A stretch of 64,000 nt of DNA from Streptomyces sp. NRRL S-31 (GCF_000718775.1 NZ_JOCB01000019.1:1-64000); one strand, 5' to 3'; positions 32,993-41,499 are shown, numbered from the stretch's first letter. Translations and numbers: made by a program. The notes: generated from the sequence alone by a model not told the origin.

Positions 32993-34153
32993 GTGCAGCC
33001 CACCTTGACAGCGTGCCGACTGGAGGCGGCCGAGGCCGCCGCCGTCGTCACCACGGACCTCCCGTCGGTGACCGACTGGGTGACTCGCTACTTCACCCCA
33101 TGGTGGGACGTCCGGGTCGGCGAGGTGGACACCGCGAACCCGGCCGGGACGACATCGACTTCCACCCAGGCGCCGGTGACGATCCACGCGGCTGTCCGGC
33201 CCGACGCCCACGCCGCGTGGACCGAACAGGTCTTCTCGGCGGAACCTGCCGCGATCGACTACGTCAAACAGCGCACGTTCACCCGGCGTGCGGACGACGG
33301 CAGCCTCCTGGTGGTGACCCCGGAGGAGCAGCTCGCCTACCGGGTCGCCCCCGGCCTGATCGAGATCGCCGGCCTGCGCCCGGAGGCGTTGCGCATTCCT
33401 GCCGCACGGGTGGCCCGGGCCGTGGTGTGGGGCGGACTGGAGCGTGCCGGATGGACCCTGCTGCACGCATCGGCCCTGGTGGGCCGAGACCAGTCCGTGC
33501 TGTCCTTCGGGGCCAAGGGTGCGGGCAAGACCACCACGGCATTGCTCGGTGCCCGCCGCCTGGGTCTGCGTCTCCTCGCCAACGACCGCGTCTTCGCCCG
33601 CGTCGAGGACGGCCGTGTACGACTGATCACCTGGGCTGCGGTCACCTCGGTCGGACTCGGACTCCTGGACGGACTCGGCCTGTACGACGACGTGCGCGCC
33701 CGCCTGCTCGGCGGTGAGGAGTTCCACCCGGCCCAACACCCTTCCGTGGTGGCCGCGCTGCGCGCGGACAGCCGGCGGCCGGTCCACGACGACACCGGCC
33801 GCGAGATGAAGCTGCTGGTCGCCCCCGACCGGCTCCGTACGTGGCTCGGTGTGGAACCGGTCGGTACGGCCGAACTCGGAATGGTCCTCTTCCCGGCCGT
33901 CGCCGAGGGCGCGTCGGCCGCCCTCGCCCGGCACACGTACCGGATCGGTGGTTCGGACATGTTCACCGAGGCGACCGAGGACTCGTACCCGGACGTCTTC
34001 GGCCTCCGTCGCGCACCGGCCGGTGTCCGGGAAAGGGCCCGGAACACGCTCCTGTCCGCACTGGCCGGCTATCCGGCCGGCGCGGTCCGCCTGGGATACC
34101 GACTTGAGGACAATGTGCCGGTACTCGCCCATGCCCTGGAACCGATCCGCTAG
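32993..34153 (+). CDS. HprK-like P-loop kinase of peptide operon
   Basis: Protein of 386 residues like the 'HPr kinase-related' proteins of peptide clusters. A beta-rich N-terminal half precedes a P-loop domain: LLHASALVGRDQSVLSFGAK runs into the Walker A GAKGAGKT at 173-180, then LGLRLLANDRVFARVEDGRV with the acidic metal site. Such proteins phosphorylate peptides or carriers in some lasso-peptide clusters (paeninodin type) and accompany PqqD/asparagine-synthase genes. Neither partner is present here. The start is GTG at 32993 with AAGGAG 6 bases upstream. It opens an operon leading directly to the 21-codon peptide gene. Confidence 0.82.
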   Translation: MQPTLTACRLEAAEAAAVVTTDLPSVTDWVTRYFTPWWDVRVGEVDTANPAGTTSTSTQAPVTIHAAVRPDAHAAWTEQVFSAEPAAIDYVKQRTFTRRADDGSLLVVTPEEQLAYRVAPGLIEIAGLRPEALRIPAARVARAVVWGGLERAGWTLLHASALVGRDQSVLSFGAKGAGKTTTALLGARRLGLRLLANDRVFARVEDGRVRLITWAAVTSVGLGLLDGLGLYDDVRARLLGGEEFHPAQHPSVVAALRADSRRPVHDDTGREMKLLVAPDRLRTWLGVEPVGTAELGMVLFPAVAEGASAALARHTYRIGGSDMFTEATEDSYPDVFGLRRAPAGVRERARNTLLSALAGYPAGAVRLGYRLEDNVPVLAHALEPIR

Positions 34154-34363
34154 CACTTCGGGCGGAGGTCCTTTCCCGGCGGAGGAGATCAACTTTCTCC
34201 TCCGCTCCGCGCGTTGTCCGGAAATTCCGCGGCGCGCGCACGGGCTAAATCATGCCGTCCGTCGATTTCCCGCCTATTAGCCGCATAGCAGGCACTTATC
34301 GCCGATGGTGGAATACCGCTTAGGCTCAGTCCGCCAGTAAGTCCACCGAGTTGGGAGAATGTC

Positions 34364-34429
34364 ATGGAGCGCAACCGCATCTCGACCCTCCGTCCGCGCC
34401 TGGACAAGGTGAAGGTCGCCAAGGGCTGA
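34364..34429 (+). CDS. 21-residue peptide, candidate RiPP precursor
   Basis: A 21-codon open frame from ATG to TGA with GGGAG 7 bases upstream. The peptide begins MERNRISTLRPRL and ends DKVKVAKG. It is rich in Arg and Lys, with one Ser, one Thr, no Cys, no aromatic residue and a C-terminal Gly. It lies alone in a 380-bp gap, followed 12 bp later by a perfect 14-bp hairpin and then an M16 peptidase and an ABC exporter, the layout expected for a ribosomal peptide precursor. Its brevity recalls PqqA more than leader-core precursors. The product, and whether the whole peptide is core, are unknown. Confidence 0.65.
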   Translation: MERNRISTLRPRLDKVKVAKG

Positions 34430-34441
34430 CGCCCTCGGTAC

Positions 34442-34473
34442 CCGGTGCCGGCGCGGTCACGCGCCGGCACCGG
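34442..34473 (+). terminator. Perfect 14-bp hairpin after peptide gene (attenuator)
   Basis: CCGGTGCCGGCGCG pairs fully with CGCGCCGGCACCGG around the loop GTCA. It begins 12 bp after the peptide stop and 64 bp before the M16 peptidase start. Partial terminators in this position are common after RiPP precursor genes, giving much precursor and little enzyme. Confidence 0.75.
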
Positions 34474-34537
34474 CAACGCCCGGCAGGGCTCACGGAGCGC
34501 TGCCGGGTACAGCACCCCAAGCCGGAAAGGGCTGACC

Positions 34538-35746
34538 GTGTCGCTGTCCACACCGTCCCTCCCGGGCCGGGTCAGGATCCGGACGGTTGTCGACGACCGT
34601 CTGCACACCACCAGCGCCTGCATGGGAATCCGTTACGGATCGCGCGACGACCCGGACGGTCTCGGCGGCTGCGCCCACCTGTTGGAACACCTGCTGATGT
34701 CGGCACCCCTGCGTGAGGGTGCCTCGTTCTGCGAGTACGTCGAGCGGCTCGGTGGTGAGTCGAACGCGCAGACCGGACTGGAGACGATGCTCGTACACGC
34801 CCAAGTCCTGCCGCAGGACGCCGGCGAGACGGTCGAGCGGATGCTGGACGCGGTGCTGCGCCCCCGGTTGTCCCGTCAACTCCTCGACGCGGAGCGGTCG
34901 GTGGTGAAGCAGGAACTGCTCGCCGCCGCCGCGGACCCCAGCGACACCGTCCAGGACGCCTTCCTCGCGGCGCTCTTCCCCGGCCACCCCCTGGGCCGCC
35001 CGGTGGGCGGTACCGCGCCCGGCCTGGACCGGCTGGACCTCGACGCGGTGATCGAGCAGCACGCCGCCACCCTGGTCACCGCGCCGATCACCCTGGTGGT
35101 GGTCGGCCCCGAACTCCCGTCCGGCCTGGCGGACACCGCCGCTCCCACCACGCCGGCGCCGACGGCTCCCGCACCGGTCCCGGCGCACGTCCCCCTGCCA
35201 CCGGTCGGCGGATCCGATCCTCCGCCGCCTCCGGGGGACGACTTTCACTGGATGGTCATGGGAGCCCGTTCGCCGCGGGCCGACGTTCCCGACCGCGCCG
35301 CCTACGGCGTGCTCGCGGCCCTCCTCGGGTCCAGTTCCGCCTCGTTGCTCTACCGGACCGTCCGCAACGAGCACGGCCTTTCGTACTCCTTCCAGGCGTG
35401 GGACCGCGGTTACCGGGAGGCCGGCGCCTGGCGGATCCTCATCGGCGCCGGACCCGCCGAGGCGGACCGGGTGCGCAAGCTGGTCGAGCGCCTGCTCGGC
35501 GATGTCGCGGCCGGCCGCTTCACCGAGGCCGACATCGACGCCGCCCGTCGGCAGGCCACCATGCGGCTCGTCGTGGACCGCGACAACCCCCTCGAATACG
35601 CGCGCCGGCTCGCGGAGTCCTCCTGCACCCGGCCCGACCGCACTATCGACGAGGAGTGCGCCCTGATCGACGGTGTCGCTCCGGAGGCGGTCGCAGCCGC
35701 CGCCGGACAGGTCGTGGACGACCTCGTCTTCGTGCACCGTTCCTAG
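34538..35746 (+). CDS. M16-family zinc metallopeptidase
   Basis: Peptidase of 402 residues with both M16 halves. The active half has the inverted zinc motif HLLEH (His47, Glu50, His51), the NAQTGLETMLVHA strand and the third ligand Glu126 in DAERSVVKQELLAA. The inactive half has the substrate-binding Arg/Tyr region (LYRTVRNEHGLSYSFQAWDR). A Pro-rich linker (about residues 205-235) joins them. M16 enzymes process short peptides in PQQ (PqqF-type) and other peptide pathways. GTG at 34538 with AAAGGG upstream. As the first gene after the 21-residue peptide it is the likely precursor-processing protease (inference). Confidence 0.92.
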   Translation: MSLSTPSLPGRVRIRTVVDDRLHTTSACMGIRYGSRDDPDGLGGCAHLLEHLLMSAPLREGASFCEYVERLGGESNAQTGLETMLVHAQVLPQDAGETVERMLDAVLRPRLSRQLLDAERSVVKQELLAAAADPSDTVQDAFLAALFPGHPLGRPVGGTAPGLDRLDLDAVIEQHAATLVTAPITLVVVGPELPSGLADTAAPTTPAPTAPAPVPAHVPLPPVGGSDPPPPPGDDFHWMVMGARSPRADVPDRAAYGVLAALLGSSSASLLYRTVRNEHGLSYSFQAWDRGYREAGAWRILIGAGPAEADRVRKLVERLLGDVAAGRFTEADIDAARRQATMRLVVDRDNPLEYARRLAESSCTRPDRTIDEECALIDGVAPEAVAAAAGQVVDDLVFVHRS

Positions 35747-35754
35747 GAGACGCC

Positions 35755-36597
35755 ATGGACACCGATACGGACCCCGCGTTCCTGCGCTCGATGGACGCGC
35801 AGGGGCTTCTGCTGGTGATCGACGGTCGACGATGTGTCGCCGGCACCTCCACGGACGACCTCACCGGCACCACGCGGCTGCTCGTCGAGCACGCCGACGC
35901 CGATCTGCTGAGCGGCACACGTGCTCCGGTGCTGTGGCGCACCCTGCTCGACCGCTTCCCCGACACGTCCGAGGTGCTGTTGCGGGTGGAGGCCGAAACG
36001 CGGCTGCCCGACCCGTGGCAGCGCTACAGCAGCTACCTGGTGCTGGACGACACCACCGGAGCGGAGGCCGCACCGCCGGACGGGCCCCCCTTCCCGGTGC
36101 GCGCCGAGTCGCGGCACCGGGACCGTGTCGCGGGCTGGGTCGCGGACGCCCTGCGGGCGGCCGATGACGTCCAGGGCCGCCCGCACGACGTGCGGAACAC
36201 CGCCGAGGCCGCCCGGCGGCTCCTGGACAGCCCGTCCTGCGTGTCCTTCGTCGTGGAGGCGGCAGGCGCCCCCGTCGGCCATGCCACGCTTTTGAGCGAC
36301 GCGCACGACGACACGACCGGGCGCGACTTCGTCGAGCTCTTCGACGTGCTCGTCGAGGACGTGCCCGGCGCCTCCCACCACCGCGGCGCACTGGTGGCCG
36401 CCGCCGTCTCGTACGCCCGGGAGGCGGGCCGCCCGCTGCTCGGCAACGTCACCCACGGCCGCGACCGTCGCGCCGGTGCCGTCGGAGGGGACGTCGGCGC
36501 CCCCGTCGTGGACCTGCTGCGCGGGCGCGGCTGGCGGGTGGACCACGTCTACTGGACCGCCCCCACCACGCGGCTCGCCGAAGCGGTGCGGGCATGA
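35755..36597 (+). CDS. GNAT-like protein of peptide operon
   Basis: Protein of 280 residues. The C-terminal half looks like a GNAT acetyltransferase (FVVEAAGAPVGHATLLSDAH, VELFDVLVEDVPGASHHRGA as the acetyl-CoA segment, and PVVDLLRGRGWRVDHVYW at the end). The N-terminal half (LLVIDGRRCVAGTSTDDLTG and on) is acidic and not recognised. The acetyl-CoA loop lacks the classic Q/RxxGxG/A, so catalytic activity is uncertain. GGAGA precedes the ATG at 35755, 8 bp after the peptidase; its end overlaps the ABC ATPase as ATGA. It may acetylate the peptide or give self-protection. Confidence 0.6.
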   Translation: MDTDTDPAFLRSMDAQGLLLVIDGRRCVAGTSTDDLTGTTRLLVEHADADLLSGTRAPVLWRTLLDRFPDTSEVLLRVEAETRLPDPWQRYSSYLVLDDTTGAEAAPPDGPPFPVRAESRHRDRVAGWVADALRAADDVQGRPHDVRNTAEAARRLLDSPSCVSFVVEAAGAPVGHATLLSDAHDDTTGRDFVELFDVLVEDVPGASHHRGALVAAAVSYAREAGRPLLGNVTHGRDRRAGAVGGDVGAPVVDLLRGRGWRVDHVYWTAPTTRLAEAVRA

Positions 36598-37577
36598 GGC
36601 AGGACGAACGCGACGCGATCGGACCCGCTGTCGAGGTCCGCGGGTTGCGGCGGGAATACCGTCCCGCACGGCGCGGCGCGGGGCGGACCGCCATCGCGCT
36701 CGACGGACTGGACCTGGTCGTCCCGCGTGGCGAGGTGCACGGGCTGCTCGGACCGAACGGCGCCGGCAAGACCACCCTGTGCAAGATCCTCTCCACGGTC
36801 CTGCTGGCCACCGGCGGCACCGCCCGGGTCTGCGGCCACGACGTGGCCGCAGACCCTCAGGCGGTCCGGTCCCTGATCGGCATCGTCTTCGGTGGGGATC
36901 GCGGATTGTACGGACGGGTGTCCGCACGGCAGAACCTTCGCCTGTGGGGCGCGCTGCACGGCCTCGGCGGTGCGGAGCTGCGCCGCCGGGTGGACGAACT
37001 CCTGGAGCGCGTCGGGCTGGCCGGCCGCCGGGACGACCGGGTGGACGGCTTCTCCCGCGGGATGAAGCAGCGTCTGCACCTGGCCCGCGGCCTGGTGGGC
37101 GATCCCGAGGTGGTGATCCTGGACGAACCGACCACCGGGATGGACCCGGTCGCCGCGCGTGACTTCCGGGACCTGGTCGGCGAGTTGCGCGCCGAGCGTC
37201 GTACGGTGCTGCTCACCACCCATGACATGGCCGAAGCCGAGGCGGTGTGCGACCGGGTGACCCTGCTCGACCGCGGTGTGGTGATCGCCGAAGGGAATCC
37301 CGCCGCGCTCGCACGCGAGTTGCACACGCACCTGGAGGTCCGCGCGGAGGGCGTCTCCGCGCCGACGACGGCGCGGGTGGCCGCGATGCCGGGTGTGCTC
37401 CGAGCGGCCCTGGACGGCGACGGGGTGTTCTCGGCCACCGTGGCCGCGGACGGGGCGGCCGATGTGCTGCGTCTGCTGCTCGGCGCCGGCGCCGCCGGTG
37501 TCGGTACCGCCCTGCCCAGTCTTGAGGACGCCTACCTGCGTCTGGTCGAGGACCGCGGCATGATGGTGGGCCGGTGA
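36594..37577 (+). CDS. ABC transporter ATP-binding protein
   Basis: DrrA/CcmA-like ATPase of 327 residues: Walker A GLLGPNGAGKTTLCKILSTV, signature DGFSRGMKQRLHLARGLVGD, Walker B EVVILDEPTTGMDPVAARDF and the switch His in VLLTTHDMAEAEAVC. The C-terminal extension (about residues 235-327) is typical of drug and peptide exporters. It is translationally coupled to both neighbours (ATGA and GTGA overlaps). With the two permeases it probably exports the operon's peptide product. Confidence 0.95.
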   Translation: MRQDERDAIGPAVEVRGLRREYRPARRGAGRTAIALDGLDLVVPRGEVHGLLGPNGAGKTTLCKILSTVLLATGGTARVCGHDVAADPQAVRSLIGIVFGGDRGLYGRVSARQNLRLWGALHGLGGAELRRRVDELLERVGLAGRRDDRVDGFSRGMKQRLHLARGLVGDPEVVILDEPTTGMDPVAARDFRDLVGELRAERRTVLLTTHDMAEAEAVCDRVTLLDRGVVIAEGNPAALARELHTHLEVRAEGVSAPTTARVAAMPGVLRAALDGDGVFSATVAADGAADVLRLLLGAGAAGVGTALPSLEDAYLRLVEDRGMMVGR

Positions 37578-38407
37578 GGCCGGCCGGGCCGGGGCGGCTC
37601 CCCCGGACACCGGACCGACGCATGCGGTCGGCCGGCCGGCCGACCCTGATCGCGCGCATGTTCGGGTTCCAGTTGCTGCTGACGCTGCGCACCCCCACCA
37701 CCGTCCAGGTCCTGGTCTCCGCGCCGCTCTACACGGTGATGTTCCTGTCCGTCACCGGGCACGCGGGACGGCACGACCTCACCGCCTTCGCGGTGCTCGC
37801 CCCGGTCCTCATGTCGTTGTGGTCGATGTCGTTGTTCGCCGCCGGAGAACTCGTGACCGGCGAGCGTGACCGCGGCACCCTGGAAGGCATGCTCGCCACG
37901 CCCTCCGCATACCACCTGGTGGTCGTGGCCCGCATCCTCGCCGTCGTGACCCTGTCCACGGTCAGTTTCGCCGAGTCGTGGCTGGTCGCGAGGGTGGCGT
38001 TCGGGCTCACCGTCGGCATCGCACGTCCCGCGCTCTTCGTCGCCGCCGTCCTGGTCTCGGGCTTGGCGATGGCCGGCACCGCCAGCGTGCTGGCCGCGCT
38101 GTTCGTGCTGGCGCCGTCCGCACGGATCCTCCAGAACTCCCTGAGCTTCCCCTTCTACCTGCTGAGCGGGGTCCTGGTGCCGCTGGACCGGCTTCCGCAC
38201 TGGCTGCACCCGATCGCCCGTCTGGTGTTCCTGTCGTGGAGCGCGGACCTGCTGCGGTCGGGTCTGGGCGTTTCTCCCTCGTCCGGTACGGCTCCGGCGT
38301 TCGCGGCGGTGGCCGTCCTCGGCACGGTGGGCTTCGCCGTGGGCGGTGTGCTGTTCCGGGTGGTACTGCACCGGGTCCGCCACGAGGGAACGCTGGCCCG
38401 CACATGA
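37574..38407 (+). CDS. ABC-2 type permease 1
   Basis: Membrane protein of 277 residues with about six segments (for example APLYTVMFLSV, LMSLWSMSLFAAGELVTGER and FPFYLLSGVLVPLDRLPHWL). The cytoplasmic GERDRGTLEGMLATPSAYHL motif and the FYLLSGVLVPLDRLP motif are standard for ABC-2 exporters. GTG at 37574 overlaps the ATPase stop; its end overlaps the next permease as ATGA. Confidence 0.92.
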   Translation: MRPAGPGRLPRTPDRRMRSAGRPTLIARMFGFQLLLTLRTPTTVQVLVSAPLYTVMFLSVTGHAGRHDLTAFAVLAPVLMSLWSMSLFAAGELVTGERDRGTLEGMLATPSAYHLVVVARILAVVTLSTVSFAESWLVARVAFGLTVGIARPALFVAAVLVSGLAMAGTASVLAALFVLAPSARILQNSLSFPFYLLSGVLVPLDRLPHWLHPIARLVFLSWSADLLRSGLGVSPSSGTAPAFAAVAVLGTVGFAVGGVLFRVVLHRVRHEGTLART

Positions 38408-39240
38408 CCGGTACGTCCTCGGTGCCCAGCCCGTCCGCCTCCCGGCTGCTCACCGCCGGCCGCGTGGTGTGGTACAGCGCCGCCAACGCCCTGGCCGACT
38501 TCCGCGCCACCTACTCCTGGTATTCGTGGACTTTCGGCTGGCTCACCCGGCTCCTCAGCCAGGTCGCCTTCTTCGCGGTCATCGGTGTCGCCCTGGACTC
38601 CGCGAGGACCACCCGCTACCTCTTCGTGGGCAACGCGCTGATGCTGTGCGTCATCGAGGCCACCACGGTGATCGTGTCGAGTGCCTGGGAGCGGACCCAG
38701 GGCACGCTCACACTTCTCGCGGCATCCCCGGCGAGCACGACCTGGGTGCTGTTCGGCCGGGGATTGCAGTGGCCGGTGAGCGGGGTGGCGACCTCCCTCG
38801 TGGCCCTTCTGGGCCTCGGCCCGCCGTTCGGAGTGCACTGGCGGGCCACCGATCTGCCGCCGCTGGTGGCGGCAATATGTCTGACCGCCGCCGCCTCCTA
38901 CGCCTTCGGGCTCTTCCTGGCGGCCTTCGCGCTGAACATGCCGTCGGCCCGCAACCTCCTGTACAACGGCACGTATCTGGTGATGATGTGTGTGTGCGGG
39001 GTGCAGGTGCCGCGCGGTTACTGGCCGCCGTGGATCCGCGCGGTCGCCGCCGTGCTGCCTGCCTCGTACGGGGTGGACGCGGTGCGGGCGGTGGCGGCGC
39101 GGCAGAGCGCGGGCGCCGTCGTCAGGCCGTTGGTCCTGCTCGCGGCGACCGGCGCCGGTTGGCTGCTCATCGCCTTCGTGGCCGTGCGCGCAGTGATGGG
39201 GTGGGCCAGACGCCGTAACACCCTCGACTTCTCGTCCTGA
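38404..39240 (+). CDS. ABC-2 type permease 2
   Basis: Second permease, 278 residues, about six membrane segments (VAFFAVIGVALDSARTTRYL, NALMLCVIEATTVIVSSAWE, LVMMCVCGVQVPRGYWPPWI). The WERTQGTLTLLAASPAS motif matches the ABC-2 coupling element. Two distinct permease genes suggest a heterodimeric channel with the upstream ATPase. Confidence 0.92.
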   Translation: MTGTSSVPSPSASRLLTAGRVVWYSAANALADFRATYSWYSWTFGWLTRLLSQVAFFAVIGVALDSARTTRYLFVGNALMLCVIEATTVIVSSAWERTQGTLTLLAASPASTTWVLFGRGLQWPVSGVATSLVALLGLGPPFGVHWRATDLPPLVAAICLTAAASYAFGLFLAAFALNMPSARNLLYNGTYLVMMCVCGVQVPRGYWPPWIRAVAAVLPASYGVDAVRAVAARQSAGAVVRPLVLLAATGAGWLLIAFVAVRAVMGWARRRNTLDFSS

Positions 39241-39345
39241 GCCCGGGCAACGGTCCGCGTCCTGCCCCGCCCTCCGAGCCACCGCGTCCTCGCCCGCCCG
39301 GCCGGTCACCCCACCCGCACGAGACACCTTCAGGGAGAAACGCAC

Positions 39346-40479
39346 ATGGCATCGCCCACCGCCCCGGCGGTCGATCTCGATCTCCTCCGCGAGCTGTTCC
39401 TGCTCGAACCGCACAAACCGGCCGCCTCCGTGCTGCGCCGGGCCAGAGCCGCCGGGGGCCAACTGGTGCCCTTGGTGCTGTCCGTGGCGGAGCGTGAGGG
39501 GACAGCCATGGGTTCGGGCACGCGCGCGGAGCTGGTCCGCATGCGCGCACGTTCCGGCATCTACGACGACATCGCGAGGAGGGTGTCGGCGGTGCCGGGG
39601 GCACGGGTGGTGAAGGGTCCGTCCCTCGCGGCGCACTACCCTCCGGGTGTGCTGCGTCCGTCGGGAGACCTCGACGTGGTCGTGGAGGGGGAGCAGACGC
39701 TGTGGGCGGTCGCCGACCAGGTGCTGGCGGACTGGCCGGTGGCCGAGATCAACCTGGCCATCCAGCGTCTGAAGGGTGACTGGCACCTCGTCCTCGTCCT
39801 CAACTGGCCCTCGCGGGAGGAGCCGCTGGGCGACCCCGAGTTCAACGTGGAGATCTCGACGCTCGCCTTCTCCGGCGAACCGGGCGGTGTGCCGCCCCGG
39901 ATCGCCCTGCCGCCCGACGGCGTGGTGGCCGACATCCTCATGCTGGCCGAGGAACGTTTCCAGCGCCCTTTCGGTCTGAAGGACAGCCTGGACCTGGCAC
40001 TGGTCCTGGCCGGCGACCGGGCCCCCGCGGCCAGGCCGCTCGCCGATCAGGCCGCGGCGCTGCGGCTCGCGCCCGAACTGCTGGAACTGTGCGAACGCAC
40101 GAGGGCCTGGCCGTCGCTGGCGGCGTCGGTCCCCTCCCGGCTCCTCGACGCTCTGCAACAGCCCTCGGTGCAGGAGTTACGCCGTCGGGCGACGGGAGAG
40201 AAGCCCCTCCCCCGCGAGTTCCTGCCGCCGGACGCTGCCGCGGCACTCGGCCGCGCGGCACTGCGCGCGCTCACCACGGGACTGCCCGTCCACGGGATGC
40301 TCCTGGGCCGCCGAACGCCGTCGATGGTGCCCACGGCGGGGCTGCGCTTCCGCTCCTTCTCGCGCGGCACCCTGATCCGCACTCCGGTCGCGGACTTCCT
40401 CATGGTGACCGAGGAAGTGGTCGACCCGGACCAGTACGCGGCGGCGCTGGCCGAGCTGCCCGATGTCTTCCCGCTCTGA
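39346..40479 (+). CDS. NTP_transf_5-like nucleotidyltransferase family protein
   Basis: Protein of 377 residues. The nucleotidyltransferase core is visible at residues 90-113 (KGPSLAAHYPPGVLRPSGDL then DVVV), with metal-binding Asp108 and Asp110 as in the G.S/D-x-D family. Next come NVEISTLAFSGEPGG and the LKDSLDLALVL helix. 'Uncharacterised nucleotidyltransferase' proteins of this kind accompany lasso and PqqD-linked peptide clusters, where some nucleotidylate or help glycosylate the peptide. AGGGAGAAA precedes the ATG. It lies 105 bp after the permeases and probably closes the operon. Confidence 0.8.
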   Translation: MASPTAPAVDLDLLRELFLLEPHKPAASVLRRARAAGGQLVPLVLSVAEREGTAMGSGTRAELVRMRARSGIYDDIARRVSAVPGARVVKGPSLAAHYPPGVLRPSGDLDVVVEGEQTLWAVADQVLADWPVAEINLAIQRLKGDWHLVLVLNWPSREEPLGDPEFNVEISTLAFSGEPGGVPPRIALPPDGVVADILMLAEERFQRPFGLKDSLDLALVLAGDRAPAARPLADQAAALRLAPELLELCERTRAWPSLAASVPSRLLDALQQPSVQELRRRATGEKPLPREFLPPDAAAALGRAALRALTTGLPVHGMLLGRRTPSMVPTAGLRFRSFSRGTLIRTPVADFLMVTEEVVDPDQYAAALAELPDVFPL

Positions 40480-40530
40480 CGGCGGGGCGGGGTCAATAAG
40501 GAATATTTTTTGATAAAAGCGGATATAAAA

Positions 40531-40548
40531 CCCAGGTCGGGGCCTGGG
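40531..40548 (-). terminator. Terminator in an AT-rich patch
   Basis: CCCAGG-TCGGGG-CCTGGG. Read on the minus strand the hairpin is followed by TTTTATATCC, a classic factor-independent terminator, rare in this DNA. It would end transcripts from the SnoaL-like gene at 40815-41435. The adjoining plus-strand sequence (40495-40530, with ATATTTTTTGATAAAA) is strikingly AT-rich. The 40549-40814 stretch holds no convincing gene. Confidence 0.65.
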
Positions 40549-40814
40549 ACGGCCGCGACGGCTCCGCACCCCGGGAGCAGGGCCTCATCGACCGTCGGTG
40601 CGGATCGCTTCGAGGATGGGAGCGCCTCCGCCACCTCCGGAAACCCCGCCCGGAGATCGGCTGTCGTCGGCCCCGGCCGGGTGTCGCAGCCGGAGGGGCA
40701 GGCGATGCTCCTGTTCCTGGCCCCGGACGCCGCGAGCGACAGCGACAGCGCGATCCCGCCCGTCGACGACGGCCGGGCCGCGGTCCGGAACGGCGGGCGC
40801 TCACGACGAGGGTG

Positions 40815-41435
40815 TCAGCCGGTGACCCCGAGCTGGCTCAGCAGGGTCTCGTTGTCCTCGATGTGCCAGTCCTCGACGATCTTGTCGGCGCCGACGTGCT
40901 GGATGTCGATGGCGTTGAAGCGGACCTCCTGGCCCTTGCCCCGGACGCCGTCGAAGGTACCGGTGAAGTGGCCGCGGAAGACGAGCCGGGCGGTGATCTT
41001 GTCGCCTGTGATCAAAAGGTCGGCCAGTTCGCAGGTCAGGTCGGGGACGGCGGTGCGGAAGTTCTTCGAGGCGAACGCCGGGCCGGCCGGTCCCTGCGGG
41101 CGGCCGCCGGGCAGGGTGTTGTCCGTGAAGTGCGGGCTGACGGCGGCGTCGAGGTACTTCTGCTGCCCGGTGTTCCAGAAGGTGTACAGCTGCTGGGCCA
41201 GGTGCACCTCCTGGGAGGCGCGCCGCCTTCCGATCGAGCGGTCCACGGTCAGCGCCGCGGGCTGGACCAGACCGGGCGTGCGGTCGATGAGACTGCGCGG
41301 CGACTCCTGTGTGCTCGGCTCGCCGGTCTGGCGGTGGTAGTCCATGGCACCGACGGCCACACCGGCGCCGACCGTGAGCACTGCCGTGCCGGCGAAGGCG
41401 GCGGTGATGAGGATGATACGGGTCAGCTTGTGCAT
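40815..41435 (-). CDS. Membrane-anchored or secreted SnoaL/ester-cyclase-like protein
   Basis: Protein of 206 residues with an N-terminal signal or anchor helix (MHKLTRIILITAAFAGTAVL followed by TVGAGVAVGA). A SnoaL-like NTF2-fold domain follows (AQQLYTFWNTGQQKYLDAAV, VPDLTCELADLLITGDKITA, RLVFRGHFTGTFDGVRGKGQ and the terminal VEDWHIEDNETLLSQLG). Cytoplasmic relatives cyclise polyketide esters; extracytoplasmic forms are uncharacterised. AAGGAA lies 8 bases before the ATG. The frame continues open upstream into an SDR remnant without a stop. Confidence 0.85.
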   Translation of the reverse strand: MHKLTRIILITAAFAGTAVLTVGAGVAVGAMDYHRQTGEPSTQESPRSLIDRTPGLVQPAALTVDRSIGRRRASQEVHLAQQLYTFWNTGQQKYLDAAVSPHFTDNTLPGGRPQGPAGPAFASKNFRTAVPDLTCELADLLITGDKITARLVFRGHFTGTFDGVRGKGQEVRFNAIDIQHVGADKIVEDWHIEDNETLLSQLGVTG

Positions 41436-41499
41436 GAGCGGATTCCTTGTGCTGTGCTTGATCGGGCTGTCGTAGCTGTGAAGGGGCTGGGAGCCTGTG

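Noticed and set aside
34351..34716. Alternative 121-codon plus frame overlapping the 21-mer and the M16 start
   Set aside because: It is Arg/Pro-rich, out of frame with both the peptide and the protease, and crosses the hairpin; the 21-codon frame has the ribosome site.
32993..40479. Classical lasso-peptide cluster
   Set aside because: HprK-like and nucleotidyltransferase genes fit some lasso clusters, but there is no asparagine-synthetase-like cyclase, no PqqD/B1 and no B2 transglutaminase-like protease.
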